Shown: one piece after another, positions 33,262 to 42,057 of the stretch
Layout: each line of letters starts with the position of its first letter
How positions within the stretch are numbered: position 1 is the first letter of the stretch
Assembly: GCA_963817735.1 (NCBI GenBank)
Contig: CAWFPP010000009.1
Location: 1-64,000, forward strand
DNA length: 64,000 nt
Direction of reading: 5' to 3'
Origin: Bog-473 sp963817735
Lineage (GTDB): Bacteria; Actinomycetota; Acidimicrobiia; Acidimicrobiales; RAAP-2
Translations under genes and position numbers: made by a program
Notes under the pieces: generated by a model
Seen by the model: the letters and a program-made list of their open reading frames with translations, nothing else
Told to the model about the DNA's origin: nothing
The model's database searches: none

Positions 33262-34752
33262 GTGCAGGCGAGCGCCCAGGTCGTCGAGACCATCGATGGA
33301 CCGACGACCGGCGCCGACCCTGTCCGAGCTGGGGCTGGGCCCGGCGGCACTCCGAGTCGCCGTCTTTCGCTCGGGGCGATCGAGGTCATCGGCATCGTCA
33401 TCGGGATTGCCCTCATCGCCGCGGTGGCGCGCGCCCACAGCCTGTCCAACGACGAGTTCTGGTCGCTGGCGGCCGGCCAATGGATGCTGGCGCACCACGC
33501 CTTCATGGGCCTCGACCCCTTCAGTTATACGGAGACCCACCGCCGCTGGGTGACCGACGAGTGGGGGTCGGAGATCGCGCTGGCCGCATTGTTCAGCGCC
33601 TTCGGGAACGCGGCCTACAGCATCTACGCCATCGTGCTCGGCGGTCTGTGCTTGGTGGCCAGTGCGGCCTACGCCCGGGCGCTCGGGGCCCGGGGCGGGC
33701 GGGTCCTCGCCATCGTGATCCTCCTTGCGGTCGGCATCGCCGGGATCGTGGCCGGTGACCGGGGCCTCGACTTCTCCCTGGTGTGGCTCCCGTTGGAACT
33801 GTTGCTCCTGACCAAGGCGCGGGCCAATCCGCGCTGGCTGCTCCTCCTGCCCCTTCTCTGCCTCCTCTGGGTCAACACCCACGGGTCGATCCTGCTCGGC
33901 CTCTTCGTGCTCGGGGTCGAGCTCGGTTGGTCGCTGATCCCCGAGCGCGTCGTGCACAGGGTCGGGGGCGTGAACCAGTCGCCCTACACCGGGTGCCTCG
34001 CGCTGGCGCTGCTCGGGAGCGTGCTCGCGTCGTGCGTCACGCCGTACGGGCCGGGCCTCTTGGCCTACGACTTGGCCGTGTCGCGCAACGGCCAGATCGC
34101 GCAGTACATCAGCGAGTGGAACTCGCCCAACTTCCACTCCGTCATGACGCTGCTCGTCTACTGCGTCCCGCTGGCCGTCCTGGTCGCCTGCATCTGGAGG
34201 CGACGGATCCCCCTCCTGGAGGGCTCGGTGGGTCTGGTCCTCTTCGTGGAGGCGCTGCAGACGCAGCGGCTCGCGGTGTACCTCCTGATCGTCGGCGCCG
34301 GCCTGGCCGCCACCCTGCCGGCCGCGGCGCCCTGGGGGACGACGGCCCGGCGGTGGACCGGCGGCGGGTTGACGGTGCTGGTGATCGTGATCCTGGCCAT
34401 CCCGGCGGTCCCAGCAGGAGCGGTGGCGTCGAACCAGCCGGTCGAGGCCTTCGACTACCTCAGTGCGCACCCGGGGCGGATCTTCACGGAGTACACCTGG
34501 GGCGACTACTCGGTAGCCCGCCACCGGGCCACCTTCCTCGACGGGCGCACGGACCTCTTCGAGGGGCGGGTCCTGACCGAGTTCATGGCGGTGACGAACC
34601 TGACCATGAACCCCGACACAGTGCTGTCCGCCTACCACGTCTCCTACGTGGTCTGGGCTCCCGACACCGCTCTGGCGCTCTACCTCGCCCGCGACCACCG
34701 CTGGCACGTGGTCGACCGGTCGTCCGTGGCCCTGGTCTTCGCGCGCCGCTGA
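33262..34752 (+). CDS. polytopic membrane protein with C-terminal extracytoplasmic domain (GT-C-like)
   Basis: A 496-residue protein with about ten hydrophobic helices between residues 40 and 395. A DEFWSLAAGQWMLAHHAFMGLDPFSYT loop follows the first helix; acidic residues there recall the first loop of GT-C glycosyltransferases. The C-terminal domain (PGRIFTEYTWGDYSVARHRATFLDGRTDLFEG... VSYVVWAPDTALALYLARDHRWHVVDRSSVALVFARR) is of a type found in large uncharacterised membrane proteins of several phyla. GTG start with GGGGGGAG upstream. A glycosyl-transfer role in envelope synthesis is only a guess. Confidence 0.7.
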   Translation: MQASAQVVETIDGPTTGADPVRAGAGPGGTPSRRLSLGAIEVIGIVIGIALIAAVARAHSLSNDEFWSLAAGQWMLAHHAFMGLDPFSYTETHRRWVTDEWGSEIALAALFSAFGNAAYSIYAIVLGGLCLVASAAYARALGARGGRVLAIVILLAVGIAGIVAGDRGLDFSLVWLPLELLLLTKARANPRWLLLLPLLCLLWVNTHGSILLGLFVLGVELGWSLIPERVVHRVGGVNQSPYTGCLALALLGSVLASCVTPYGPGLLAYDLAVSRNGQIAQYISEWNSPNFHSVMTLLVYCVPLAVLVACIWRRRIPLLEGSVGLVLFVEALQTQRLAVYLLIVGAGLAATLPAAAPWGTTARRWTGGGLTVLVIVILAIPAVPAGAVASNQPVEAFDYLSAHPGRIFTEYTWGDYSVARHRATFLDGRTDLFEGRVLTEFMAVTNLTMNPDTVLSAYHVSYVVWAPDTALALYLARDHRWHVVDRSSVALVFARR

Positions 34753-34809
34753 CGCCGGGCGCCGTCGCTGACGCCTGCCCCGGCGCCGGCCACGGCCGGT
34801 GCCGTGTTG

Positions 34810-35565
34810 TCAGCCGAGCGTGGCTTCCAGTCCGCGCAGATCGCCATCCTCGTCGCACCAGGTCCCGACCGCGGCGTACCCGAGGCGCTCGAGGAGAGGG
34901 CGCAGCAGGTCGGCCTGGTCCCCGCCCAGCTCGAGCAGCAGACTCCCGCCCCGGCGCAGAAAGCCCGCTGCGGCCACGACCACCCGCTGCAGGACGTCGG
35001 TGCCGTCCGGGCCGCCGTCGTAATGGGAGGCGTCCTCGAAGTCGAGCGTGTCGCGGGGGAGCAGGCGCAAAGCGACAGAGGGGACGTAGGGCACCACTGA
35101 CACGACCACGTCGGTCGCCCCGCGGAACGACGTCGGCACGGGGCCGAAGAGGTCGCCCTGATACGCCTCGACCCCGTTGGCCCGGGCGCAGGCGACGGCA
35201 CGGGCATCGGAGTCCGTCGCCACGATCCGCGCCGCCGGCCGGGTCGCCTGCAGCGCGGTGGCCACTGCGCCCGTGCCCGTACAGAGGTCGATGGCCGCGC
35301 CGCCGGCCGGCAGGTGCGCCGCGGCACGCCGGGCCAGCTCCACGCTCTGCCAGCGGGGAACGTAGACCCCGGGGTGGACGAACACGGCGTGCTCGCCGAA
35401 CGCAGCGCGGCCCGTGATCCAGGCCAGCGGCTCGCCGGCCAGGCGTCGCCGGGCCAGGGCAGAGAGCAACGCGTGGTCCCCGCCGGTGCAGGCGGCGAGC
35501 TCGCGCGCTTCCTCTTCCGCCGCCACGCATCCGGCCAAGGACAGCTGCACCGCCAGATCCGCCAC
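34810..35565 (-). CDS. PrmC/HemK-related methyltransferase lacking the NPPY motif
   Basis: About 251 residues with the layout of protein-(glutamine-N5) methyltransferases: a helical N-terminal part (ALLSALARRRLAGEPLAWITGRAAFGEHAVFVHPGVYVPRWQSVELARRA), then the SAM domain (AAIDLCTGTGAVATALQATRPAARIVATDSDARAV). The position of the catalytic NPPY reads VSVVPYVP, so Asn-Pro is replaced and glutamine methylation is doubtful. It fits a PrmC-related subgroup seen in actinobacteria in which this motif drifts. The start is uncertain: GTG at 35565 is used, and the frame overlaps the end of the MFS gene upstream, suggesting coupling. Confidence 0.75.
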   Translation of the reverse strand: MADLAVQLSLAGCVAAEEEARELAACTGGDHALLSALARRRLAGEPLAWITGRAAFGEHAVFVHPGVYVPRWQSVELARRAAAHLPAGGAAIDLCTGTGAVATALQATRPAARIVATDSDARAVACARANGVEAYQGDLFGPVPTSFRGATDVVVSVVPYVPSVALRLLPRDTLDFEDASHYDGGPDGTDVLQRVVVAAAGFLRRGGSLLLELGGDQADLLRPLLERLGYAAVGTWCDEDGDLRGLEATLG

Positions 35566-35585
35566 GAGCTCGTCGGGGTCCGCCG

Positions 35586-37172
35586 TCAGTCGATCATCGC
35601 TCCGGCGACCGGGGGACCGCTGCCGGCGTCGTCGCCACGGGTCACGCCGTCCGCGCCGTCCGCGCCGTCTCCGGCATGCGAAGGGACGGCCGTGGCGGCG
35701 ATGGCGGCGTGGTTGGGGAGGAACAGCGTCGGGACGAAGGCGATCAGGATGGTGAAGACCGACCACCAGAAGGTGTGGGCGAACGCCGCCGCCACGTCGT
35801 TGGCGACCGGAGGCGGCAGCTTGACCGTGGCCGAGATGATGCCCGCGCTGCCCCCTGCCTTGGTGGCCAGTGGGCCGAGGTTGTCCACGATCTGGCGCTC
35901 CAGGACCACGGCGAACAGCGCGGTGGCCACCGAACCCCCGACCTGACGGACGATGTTCATGGTCGTGCTGGCCTTGGGGATCTCGGCGTGGCTCAGGTCG
36001 AAGTACGCCGCCGCCGTGATGGGCATCATCGTGAGGCCGAGTCCCAGGCCGCGTACGAAGAGGGTGCCGGCCAGGAGTACCTCGCTCGTCGAGGCCGTGA
36101 CGAACGCGAAGGGGACGGTGGCGACCGCCATGAGCAAGATGCCGAACGGGACGATGCGCCGCGGCCCCACGCGGTCGGTCATGCTCCCGGCCCAGCGCAT
36201 GATGCACGCCGCGCCGATGCCCTGGGGCGCCATGAGGAGCCCGGCCACCCAGGCCTCCTGGCCCCGCGCGATCTGGTAGTAGAGCGGCAACAGGAACATG
36301 GACCCGAACAGAGTGGCGCCCAGCACGAAGATGCAGATGTTGGCGATGGTGAAGTTCCGATCCCGAAAGAGGTGCAGCTCCAGGAGCGGGTTCTTGATGT
36401 GCAGCGCGTGCAGAACGAACCCGGTCATCAAGACCAGGCCGAGGACGAAGCTGACGAGGACCGAGGTGCTGGTGAAGCTGCCCGTGGTGCCCACCTCCGC
36501 CAGGGCGAAGACGAGGGCGGCCAGGCCGGGGGACAGCAGGCAGAAGCCGAGGGTGTCGAAGGCGGAGGCGAACCGCTCGTCGGTGTCCCACTTGGGCAGC
36601 CACCGGCTCGACAGCATCAGGGTGACGATGCCGATGGGCACGTTGATGTAGAAGATCCAGCGCCAGCTCGTGTTGGACACGATGAGACCGCCGATGACCG
36701 GCCCGAGGATCGGCCCGAGAACCATGGGCACCCCGATGATGCTCATGACGCGGCCCATGCGTTGGGGCCCGGCGGCGCGGGCAAGGATGGACTGGCCGAC
36801 CGGGAGCAGCATGCCCCCGCCGACGCCCTGGATGACCCGGAAGGCGATGAGCGAGTTGGCCGACCAGGCGAGGCCGCACAGGCTCGAGCCGATGACGAAG
36901 AGCGTGAGCGAGGTCATCCAGACCAACTTCGCCCCGAAGCGGTCCACCGCCCACCCCGAGACGGGGATGACCGTGGCCAGGGCCAGCAGGTAGCCCGTCG
37001 AGACCCATTGGATCGTGGTGACCGACACGTGGAAGTCCCGGCCCAGCGTGGCCAGCGCGACCGCCACGATCGTCGTGTCGAGGATCGACATGATCATGCC
37101 GAGGACCACGACGCTGGACGTGCGCCGGAGCTCGGGCGTCAGGGTGAAGGAGGTGGCTTGGGTGGAGGCCAT
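35586..37172 (-). CDS. DHA2-family (EmrB/QacA-type) MFS multidrug exporter
   Basis: A 528-residue exporter with 14 predicted helices. The N-terminal signature SILDTTIVAVALATLGRDFHVSVTTIQWVSTGYLLALATVIPVSGWAVDRFG is diagnostic of the DHA2 drug:proton antiporters, with the Asp in helix 1 and motif A (GWAVDRFGAK), and motif C appears as GPILGPVIGG. It is divergent from a MarR-family regulator across a 68-bp region that contains a near-consensus promoter for this gene, with the start codon only about five bases from the expected transcript start. Control by that regulator is likely. A PrmC-related gene follows with overlapping ends. Confidence 0.92.
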   Translation of the reverse strand: MASTQATSFTLTPELRRTSSVVVLGMIMSILDTTIVAVALATLGRDFHVSVTTIQWVSTGYLLALATVIPVSGWAVDRFGAKLVWMTSLTLFVIGSSLCGLAWSANSLIAFRVIQGVGGGMLLPVGQSILARAAGPQRMGRVMSIIGVPMVLGPILGPVIGGLIVSNTSWRWIFYINVPIGIVTLMLSSRWLPKWDTDERFASAFDTLGFCLLSPGLAALVFALAEVGTTGSFTSTSVLVSFVLGLVLMTGFVLHALHIKNPLLELHLFRDRNFTIANICIFVLGATLFGSMFLLPLYYQIARGQEAWVAGLLMAPQGIGAACIMRWAGSMTDRVGPRRIVPFGILLMAVATVPFAFVTASTSEVLLAGTLFVRGLGLGLTMMPITAAAYFDLSHAEIPKASTTMNIVRQVGGSVATALFAVVLERQIVDNLGPLATKAGGSAGIISATVKLPPPVANDVAAAFAHTFWWSVFTILIAFVPTLFLPNHAAIAATAVPSHAGDGADGADGVTRGDDAGSGPPVAGAMID

Positions 37173-37240
37173 GGGGATTAGTTCATAATACTCAAAGATA
37201 TGGAGTTGTCAAAGAGTTTCCTCGGTGGGACAATCGGTCC
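37173..37240. promoter_or_regulatory. divergent leaderless promoters of the MFS and MarR genes
   Basis: On the minus strand TTGACA (37212-37207), 16 bases, TATTAT (37190-37185) form a near-consensus SigA promoter ending 12 bases before the MFS ATG. On the plus strand TTGTCA (37206-37211), 17 bases, GACAAT (37229-37234) ends six bases before the MarR ATG. TCAAAGA occurs twice as a direct repeat (37192, 37209), overlapping both, a possible regulator site. The region is markedly AT-rich. Confidence 0.65.
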
Positions 37241-37721
37241 ATGGGAGTGGCCGAGGACGCCTTCGAGCGCCTGCGCAGCGTCGCCTTCGACGGCGAGCAC
37301 GTGGAGCGCATGGCCGCGCTCGGCACCCGGCTGAAGCTGTCGCCCGGGGTCATCAAGACCCTGATGCGGCTCTCCAAGCACGACGGCGTCTCCATGGGCG
37401 AGATGGCCCGGGGCATCGGCGTCGACCCGTCCTACATCACCGCGCTGGTCGACGACCTCGACGAGAGAGGGCTGGCCCGCCGTGAGCCCGACCCGGACGA
37501 CCGGCGGGTCAAGATCATCGTCCTCACGGCCGCCGGCCGTGCCGTGGCCGAGCGACATCGACCGCGTCCTCTCCGTACCCCCTTCGGCCTTTTCGGCGCT
37601 GTCGCAGGCGGAGCTGCGCCAATTGCGGGAGCTCCTCGACAAAGTGCTGGTGGCATCGGATCGGTCCGCGGCCCGCAGCGAAGCACCCGACGTCAAGGTG
37701 GACGCGACCGCTTCGTCGTAG
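37241..37721 (+). CDS. MarR-family transcriptional regulator (frameshifted)
   Basis: A MarR-type winged-helix regulator of about 158 residues if one frameshift is corrected. Frame 1 gives MGVAEDAFERLRSVAFDGEHVERMAALG and the DNA-binding part MGEMARGIGVDPSYITALVDDLDERGLARREPDPDDRRVKIIVLTAAGRAVAE. Near 37548-37556 the sequence loses frame, and the expected C-terminal dimerisation helices (DIDRVLSVPPSAFSALSQAELRQLRELLDKVLVAS) continue in the other frame to a stop at 37721. The DDRRVK wing motif is intact. Divergence from an MFS exporter fits a drug-responsive repressor. Either a true mutation, which would derepress the exporter, or a sequence error. Confidence 0.8.
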
Positions 37722-37828
37722 CCGGCGTGCGCGGCGCGGGTCATGCGCTCCGATAGCGTCGGCCGCGTGGTGGGAACGGGCCGAGACATGAGCGGGCGTT
37801 GCGCCACCCGGGATGCATCGGGGGAACC

Positions 37829-38731
37829 GTGGCGGCGGTGAGCGTGGAGCACCTGTCCAAGAGCTACGGGGAAACTCTGGCGGTGCGCGACGTGAGTTTC
37901 GAAGTGCAGAAGGGCGAGGTCTTCGCACTGCTCGGTCCGAACGGCGCCGGCAAGACCACCACGGTCGAGATCCTCGAAGGCTTTCGCGACCGCAGTGGCG
38001 GCGCGGTGCAGACCCTCGGCGTGGACCCCGCCGATCGCAGCACGCAGCGTTGGTTGCGCACGCGCATCGGGGTCGTGCTCCAGGAGCTTGCCATCGAGCC
38101 CTACTACTCGGTGCGACAGGTCCTGACGCGTAACGCGGGCTACTACCCGGACCCGCGTCCCATCGACGAGGTCATTGAGCTCATCGGTCTGCGCGAGAAG
38201 GCGGACGAGCGGATCAAGAAGCTCTCGGGTGGCCAGCAACGCCGCCTCGACGTCGGTCTGGGCATCATCGGGAATCCCGATCTGTTGTTCCTCGACGAGC
38301 CGACGACTGGACTCGACCCTGCCGGTCGTCGTGACACCTGGGATCTCATCAAACGGCTGTCCGCGGCCGGGACCACTGTTCTGCTCACGACCCACTACAT
38401 GGACGAGGTGGAGGCGCTGGCCCAGCGGGTGGCCGTCCTGTTCGGCCAGGAGATCGTGGCCAGCGGCACGCCCTCGTCCATCGGGGGCCGCGACCTCGGT
38501 GCGGTGACCATCCGCTTCCGGCTGCCCGAGGGGGTCGTCCTGGGAGAGCTGCCGATGGCCGCCGAGCCCGCCGGTGACGGCCAGGTGGTCATCCACACCG
38601 AGGACGAGCTCCGCGTGCTGCACGAGCTGACCGGCTGGGCCTTGGCGGGAGGTCACGCGTTGGCAGGGCTGTCGGTCCTGCGTGTCTCGCTGGAGGACAT
38701 CTACCTCGGATTGACGAGGTCGGACGTATGA
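37829..38731 (+). CDS. ABC transporter ATP-binding protein (ABC-2 type exporter)
   Basis: A 300-residue ATPase: Walker A GPNGAGKTTT, Q-loop VLQE, signature LSGGQQRR, Walker B LLFLDEPTTGLDP and the H-loop TTHYMDE. A C-terminal extension (VTIRFRLPEGVVLGELP..., LSVLRVSLEDIYLGLT) is typical of DrrA/CcmA-like exporters of drugs or lipids. The GTG at 37829 follows GGGGGAA and begins VAAVSVEHLSKSYG. Its end overlaps the start of the permease gene by four bases (ATGA), so together they form a two-gene exporter. The substrate is unknown. Confidence 0.92.
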   Translation: MAAVSVEHLSKSYGETLAVRDVSFEVQKGEVFALLGPNGAGKTTTVEILEGFRDRSGGAVQTLGVDPADRSTQRWLRTRIGVVLQELAIEPYYSVRQVLTRNAGYYPDPRPIDEVIELIGLREKADERIKKLSGGQQRRLDVGLGIIGNPDLLFLDEPTTGLDPAGRRDTWDLIKRLSAAGTTVLLTTHYMDEVEALAQRVAVLFGQEIVASGTPSSIGGRDLGAVTIRFRLPEGVVLGELPMAAEPAGDGQVVIHTEDELRVLHELTGWALAGGHALAGLSVLRVSLEDIYLGLTRSDV

Positions 38732-39565
38732 GCTCCACCGTGCCCTCGAGAGACGCTGGCGCGCGCGAGGTCCCGATGAAGGGTTCGTTCCGCGGGCTGA
38801 GCGACCTGCCCCTGGTGGCGCGCCAGGTGCGCTTCGAGCAGCTGTCGTTCTGGCTGAACCCAATCGGCGCGCTCGATGACCATCGCCTTCTCGGTCGTCT
38901 TCTTGATCCTGCTCGGTGCGACCGCGGGGACCTCGACCGTGAGCTCGTACGGCCACATCAAGCTCATCGACTACTACGTGGCGGGGTTCTGCGGCTACGG
39001 CGTCATGGCCGCCTGCTTCACCATCCTGGCCATTCAGCTGGTCAACCGGCGCGAAATGGGCCTCTTGAAGCGGCTCCGGCTCAGCCCTCTGCCCACGTGG
39101 ATGGCGATGTCAGCCGTGCTGATCAACGCCATGATCATCGCCGCGCTCGGCGTGATCCTGCTGTTGGTGATCGGCCGCCTGGGCTACGGCGTGCACGGAC
39201 CGGCGCACTGGCTGCCGTTCATCGTGACACTCGTCGTGGCGATGCTCTGCTACAGCGCGCTGGGGGTCGGGGTCAGCACCCTCGTCCCAAATGCCGACGC
39301 GGCGGGCCCGATGGTGAGTCTCACCTTCTTCATCCTGGTCGCGCTGTCCGGTCTCTGGTTCCCCATCGCGCCGGGCTCGGGCCTCGCCACCTTCGCCGAC
39401 TACTTTCCCATCCGTCATCTCATTGATGCGTTGGTCGGGTCGTTCACCGGGCAACCGGGTACGCCGCTGTGGCCCTGGCACGACCTCGGTGTCATGGCCA
39501 TCTGGGGTGTGGTGGGTGCCGTCGTCGGGTTGCGACGCTGGAGCTGGTCGCCGAAGCGAGGCTGA
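38728..39565 (+). CDS. ABC-2 type exporter permease (frameshifted)
   Basis: A permease of about 279 residues if one frameshift near 38866-38876 is corrected. The first part (SDLPLVARQVRFEQLSFWLNPIGA) gives the cytoplasmic N-terminus of an ABC-2 membrane protein. The second frame, from MTIAFSVVFLILLG at 38876, contains about six helices and the ABC-2 pattern NRREMGLLKRLRLSPLPTWM followed by LVALSGLWFPIAPGSGL and a long final helix. It overlaps the ATPase gene by four bases and forms the membrane part of that exporter. A shorter protein from the internal ATG would lack the first helix. Confidence 0.85.
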
Positions 39566-39611
39566 GCGGGGCGTCGGCGCGACACACACGTGCGACGTCA
39601 GCCGTTCGGCC

Positions 39612-40355
39612 TCAACAAGTGAGCCCCCCGTCGACGACCACCACCTGGCCGGTGAGGAAGGTGTTGGCGGGGTCGCTCAGGAACAGCACGGCGCGCGCCA
39701 CGTCGCCGGGCTCCCCGAGCCGCCCCAGCGGCGTCCGCCGCGCGATCTGGTCGAGCTGGCCCGCGTCGAGCCCGTGGCTCATCTCGGTCCGCAGGTACCC
39801 CGGCGCCACGCTGTTGACCGTGATGCCGCGCGAGCCGAGCTCGCGCGCCAGGGCCCGGGTCAATCCGTCGAGCGCAGCCTTGGTCGCCCCGTAGACGGCG
39901 AGCCCGCGGTAGCCCGACAACCCGACCACCGAGGAGATGTTGACGATGGTGCCGGCGCGCCGGGCCAGCATGACCCGGCTGGCCGCCCGCGTGACGTAGA
40001 CGGTGCCCTTGAGGTTCAGGTCGATCACCTGGTCGAGCGCCTCGTCGCCGAACAACCCGATCACGCCCTCGCGGGCGACGCCGGCGTTGTTCACCAGGAC
40101 GTCCAGCCGGCCCCAGCGCGCCGCCGCCTCCTTCACGAGCTGCTCCGCGCCGGCCGGATCCGAGAGGTCGGCCGTGCTGAAGTGAAAGCGCTCCTTGAGC
40201 TCGGGGTCGTCCTCCCAGGCCCCGACGACGTCCGTCGTTGTGCGGGCACAGGTCTCGACGACGTAGCCGGCGTCGAGGAAGGCCTGCACGAGGCCCGCCC
40301 CCAGGCCCCGGCTGCCACCGGTCACGAGCGCGACGCGCGGCATGGTGTCGCTCAT
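39612..40355 (-). CDS. FabG-like SDR, 3-oxoacyl-(ACP) reductase type
   Basis: A 247-residue short-chain dehydrogenase: VTGGSRGLGAGLVQAF for NADPH, LVNNAGVAREGVIG, the Ser in NISSVVGLSGY and the Tyr/Lys in VYGATKAALDG. It ends TGQVVVVDGGLTC, the FabG-type C-terminus. It is the last gene of a four-gene minus-strand cassette and starts inside the end of the adenylate-forming ligase (ATGA overlap). With an acyl carrier protein two genes upstream, reduction of an ACP-bound beta-keto acyl group is the simplest role; this is inferred from context. Confidence 0.88.
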   Translation of the reverse strand: MSDTMPRVALVTGGSRGLGAGLVQAFLDAGYVVETCARTTTDVVGAWEDDPELKERFHFSTADLSDPAGAEQLVKEAAARWGRLDVLVNNAGVAREGVIGLFGDEALDQVIDLNLKGTVYVTRAASRVMLARRAGTIVNISSVVGLSGYRGLAVYGATKAALDGLTRALARELGSRGITVNSVAPGYLRTEMSHGLDAGQLDQIARRTPLGRLGEPGDVARAVLFLSDPANTFLTGQVVVVDGGLTC

Positions 40356-41747
40356 TGCTGCATCCCCCTCACCGTCTTCCCGCCCCGGGTCTCGAGCTCG
40401 GCGACCACGTTGACGCTGCGCGGCTGCCATGCCCGCGGCAGGTCGGCCACCGCTTCCTTCACGGCGCGCCGGATCTCGGCGGCGTCCGCCGTCGCGACAC
40501 CACCCACCGGCACGATGTCGACGGCGACGATGGAGCCGGTCAGCTTGCTGGGGCGCCCGAAAACCCGTGCGGCCTCGACGGAGGCCAGCGCGAGGATCCG
40601 CTCCTCGACGGGTAGGGGGTGGACCTTGACCCCGCCGACGTTGATGATCTCCGACTGCCGGCCTCGGAACAGGACGCGGCTGCCGACGATCTCGACGAGG
40701 TCGCCGGTCGGTCGCCACGCGGTCGGACTGGGGACGGCGCCGTCACCCGCGCCGTCCAGCTCGTCCGCGTAGCCGAGCATGCCGGCCTCGGCCCGCACCC
40801 AGAGTTCGCCGTTCTCGGCGCGCAGGTTGGATGTCCGGTTCGACGAGCTCCAGAGCGACCTGATGGAGATCCCGGGCAGGCCGTCCGTCACCGACGTGAC
40901 GGAACCGAATTCGGTCGAGGCGTACACCTGCGAGACCCGGGCGAGGGGAAAGGTCGTGCGGAGCTCGTCGAGGAGGTCGGCAGGGCTGGCCTCGCCACCC
41001 AGCGTGACCTGTTCCAGGCTGGGGAGCCGTACCCCGCGACTGCGGGCCTCGGCGAGGAGGAAGCGCCAGAAGGTCGGCGTCGCGCTGACACAGGTGACAT
41101 CGTCGGAGAGCAGCGCGTCGAGACCGTGCTTGGGCTGGCGTGGAAAGGGCGCCACCAACGTGGCCCGGCTGGCCACGACATGCAGGAGCACCTGGATGCC
41201 GGCGAACTGGTGCGGGCCGTAGGCGAGCAGCCAGCGCTGCGTGGGTGCGGGCTTGACCTTGGCCGTTGGCTTCGTGAGCGTCCGCCAGTCGTGCCGAGCA
41301 GCCTTGGGCGCGCCCGTGGTGCCGGTGGTGCGGATGACGAGCGGTTGCGGGCCGTCGGATGATCCGACGTCGGTCCCGTCGGGTGCCTCCGCCAGCAGCT
41401 CGTCCGGGTGGAGCACCTCGAGCGGGCCGTCCCAGAAGTCGTCGCGCCGGGTCACGATGACGGTGTGCCCGAGCGTGTCGGCCTCGTGGACCAGCTGCCC
41501 GCGCATCGGTGTCCGGCTGGTACTGGCATGGTTCCGCCCCGGCCAGCGCCGCGCCGGCGAGCAACCGCAGGACCCACGCCGCGTCGGGTTCCGCCACGGC
41601 GAAGCGGGTCACGTCGCGTCGCTGCAAGGCTGCCGCCACGCGTCGGGCGTCACCGAGCAGCTCGCCGTAGGACGGCGCACCCTCCGGCGTCACGACCGCC
41701 GGCCGTTCGGCCCCGTCGGCGGCGGCGGCCTCGAGCAGAGAGATCAT
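40352..41747 (-). CDS. adenylate-forming acyl ligase (AMP-binding family), frameshifted
   Basis: About 465 residues if one frameshift near 41495-41512 is corrected. The N-terminal part (MISLLEAAAADGAERPAVVTPEGAPSYGELLGDARRVAAALQRR) is in one frame, the rest in another. Core motifs: TTGTTGAPKA (P-loop), VYASTEFGSVTS (A5), PTGDLVEIVGSRVLFRGRQSEIINVGG (A7/A8) and RGGKTVRG with the A10 Lys. Its start overlaps the stop of the acyl carrier protein gene (ATGA), and its end overlaps the ketoreductase. It probably activates a carboxylic acid as acyl-AMP and loads it onto that carrier protein. The acid is unknown. Confidence 0.85.
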
Positions 41748-42022
41748 TCGGTCCGGACTGCCGCGTAGAAGGCCACGACATCGCCGACCGTCTCGGGCAG
41801 GTCACCACCGGCCGAGAAGGGATCGGACCCGAACTCGTCCTCCAGCATGGCGGAGAGCTCCGCCGCTTCGAGGGAGTCGAGACCGAGCCCGTCGCCCCAC
41901 AGGCCTGTGTCGTCGGTCCAGCCCTCGGCGCCCTTGTCGATGCGCCCGAGGAACTCGCCGATGACGGCCTGCGCCGTGTCCTGCTGCGTCCCTGTCTTTT
42001 GTGTCCCTGTCTTTGCTTCCAC
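41744..42022 (-). CDS. acyl carrier protein
   Basis: A 92-residue carrier protein. WGDGLGLDSLEAAELSAMLEDEFG carries the Ser that takes 4'-phosphopantetheine (LDSLE). The surrounding helices (AQAVIGEFLGRIDKG, DPFSAGGDLPETVGDVVAFYAAV) fit the four-helix ACP fold. The GTG at 42022 follows AGAAAGGGGAACA and is preferred over a GTG at 42061. The N-terminus contains KTGTQ twice, from a 15-bp tandem duplication. Its stop overlaps the ligase start, so the two are coupled. It is unlikely to be the housekeeping AcpP because it sits in a dedicated cassette. Confidence 0.88.
   Translation of the reverse strand: MEAKTGTQKTGTQQDTAQAVIGEFLGRIDKGAEGWTDDTGLWGDGLGLDSLEAAELSAMLEDEFGSDPFSAGGDLPETVGDVVAFYAAVRTE
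41988..42014 (-). repeat. 15-bp-period tandem duplication in the ACP N-terminus
   Basis: GTCCCTGTCTTT occurs at 41988-41999 and 42003-42014 on the plus strand, 15 bases apart. In frame it doubles the pentapeptide KTGTQ in the disordered N-terminus of the carrier protein, without a shift. Confidence 0.85.
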
Positions 42023-42057
42023 TGTTCCCCTTTCTCTCGAACGGTTGTCGTCGGGTG

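Noticed and set aside
35676..37181. 501-codon plus-strand frame opposite the DHA2 exporter
   Set aside because: Composition is Glu/Asp/Gly/Arg-rich, typical of an antisense shadow in GC-rich DNA; the minus strand has a clear transporter.
41744..42022. Full polyketide or non-ribosomal peptide cluster
   Set aside because: There is a carrier protein, ligase and reductase but no ketosynthase, acyltransferase domain, condensation domain or thioesterase nearby.
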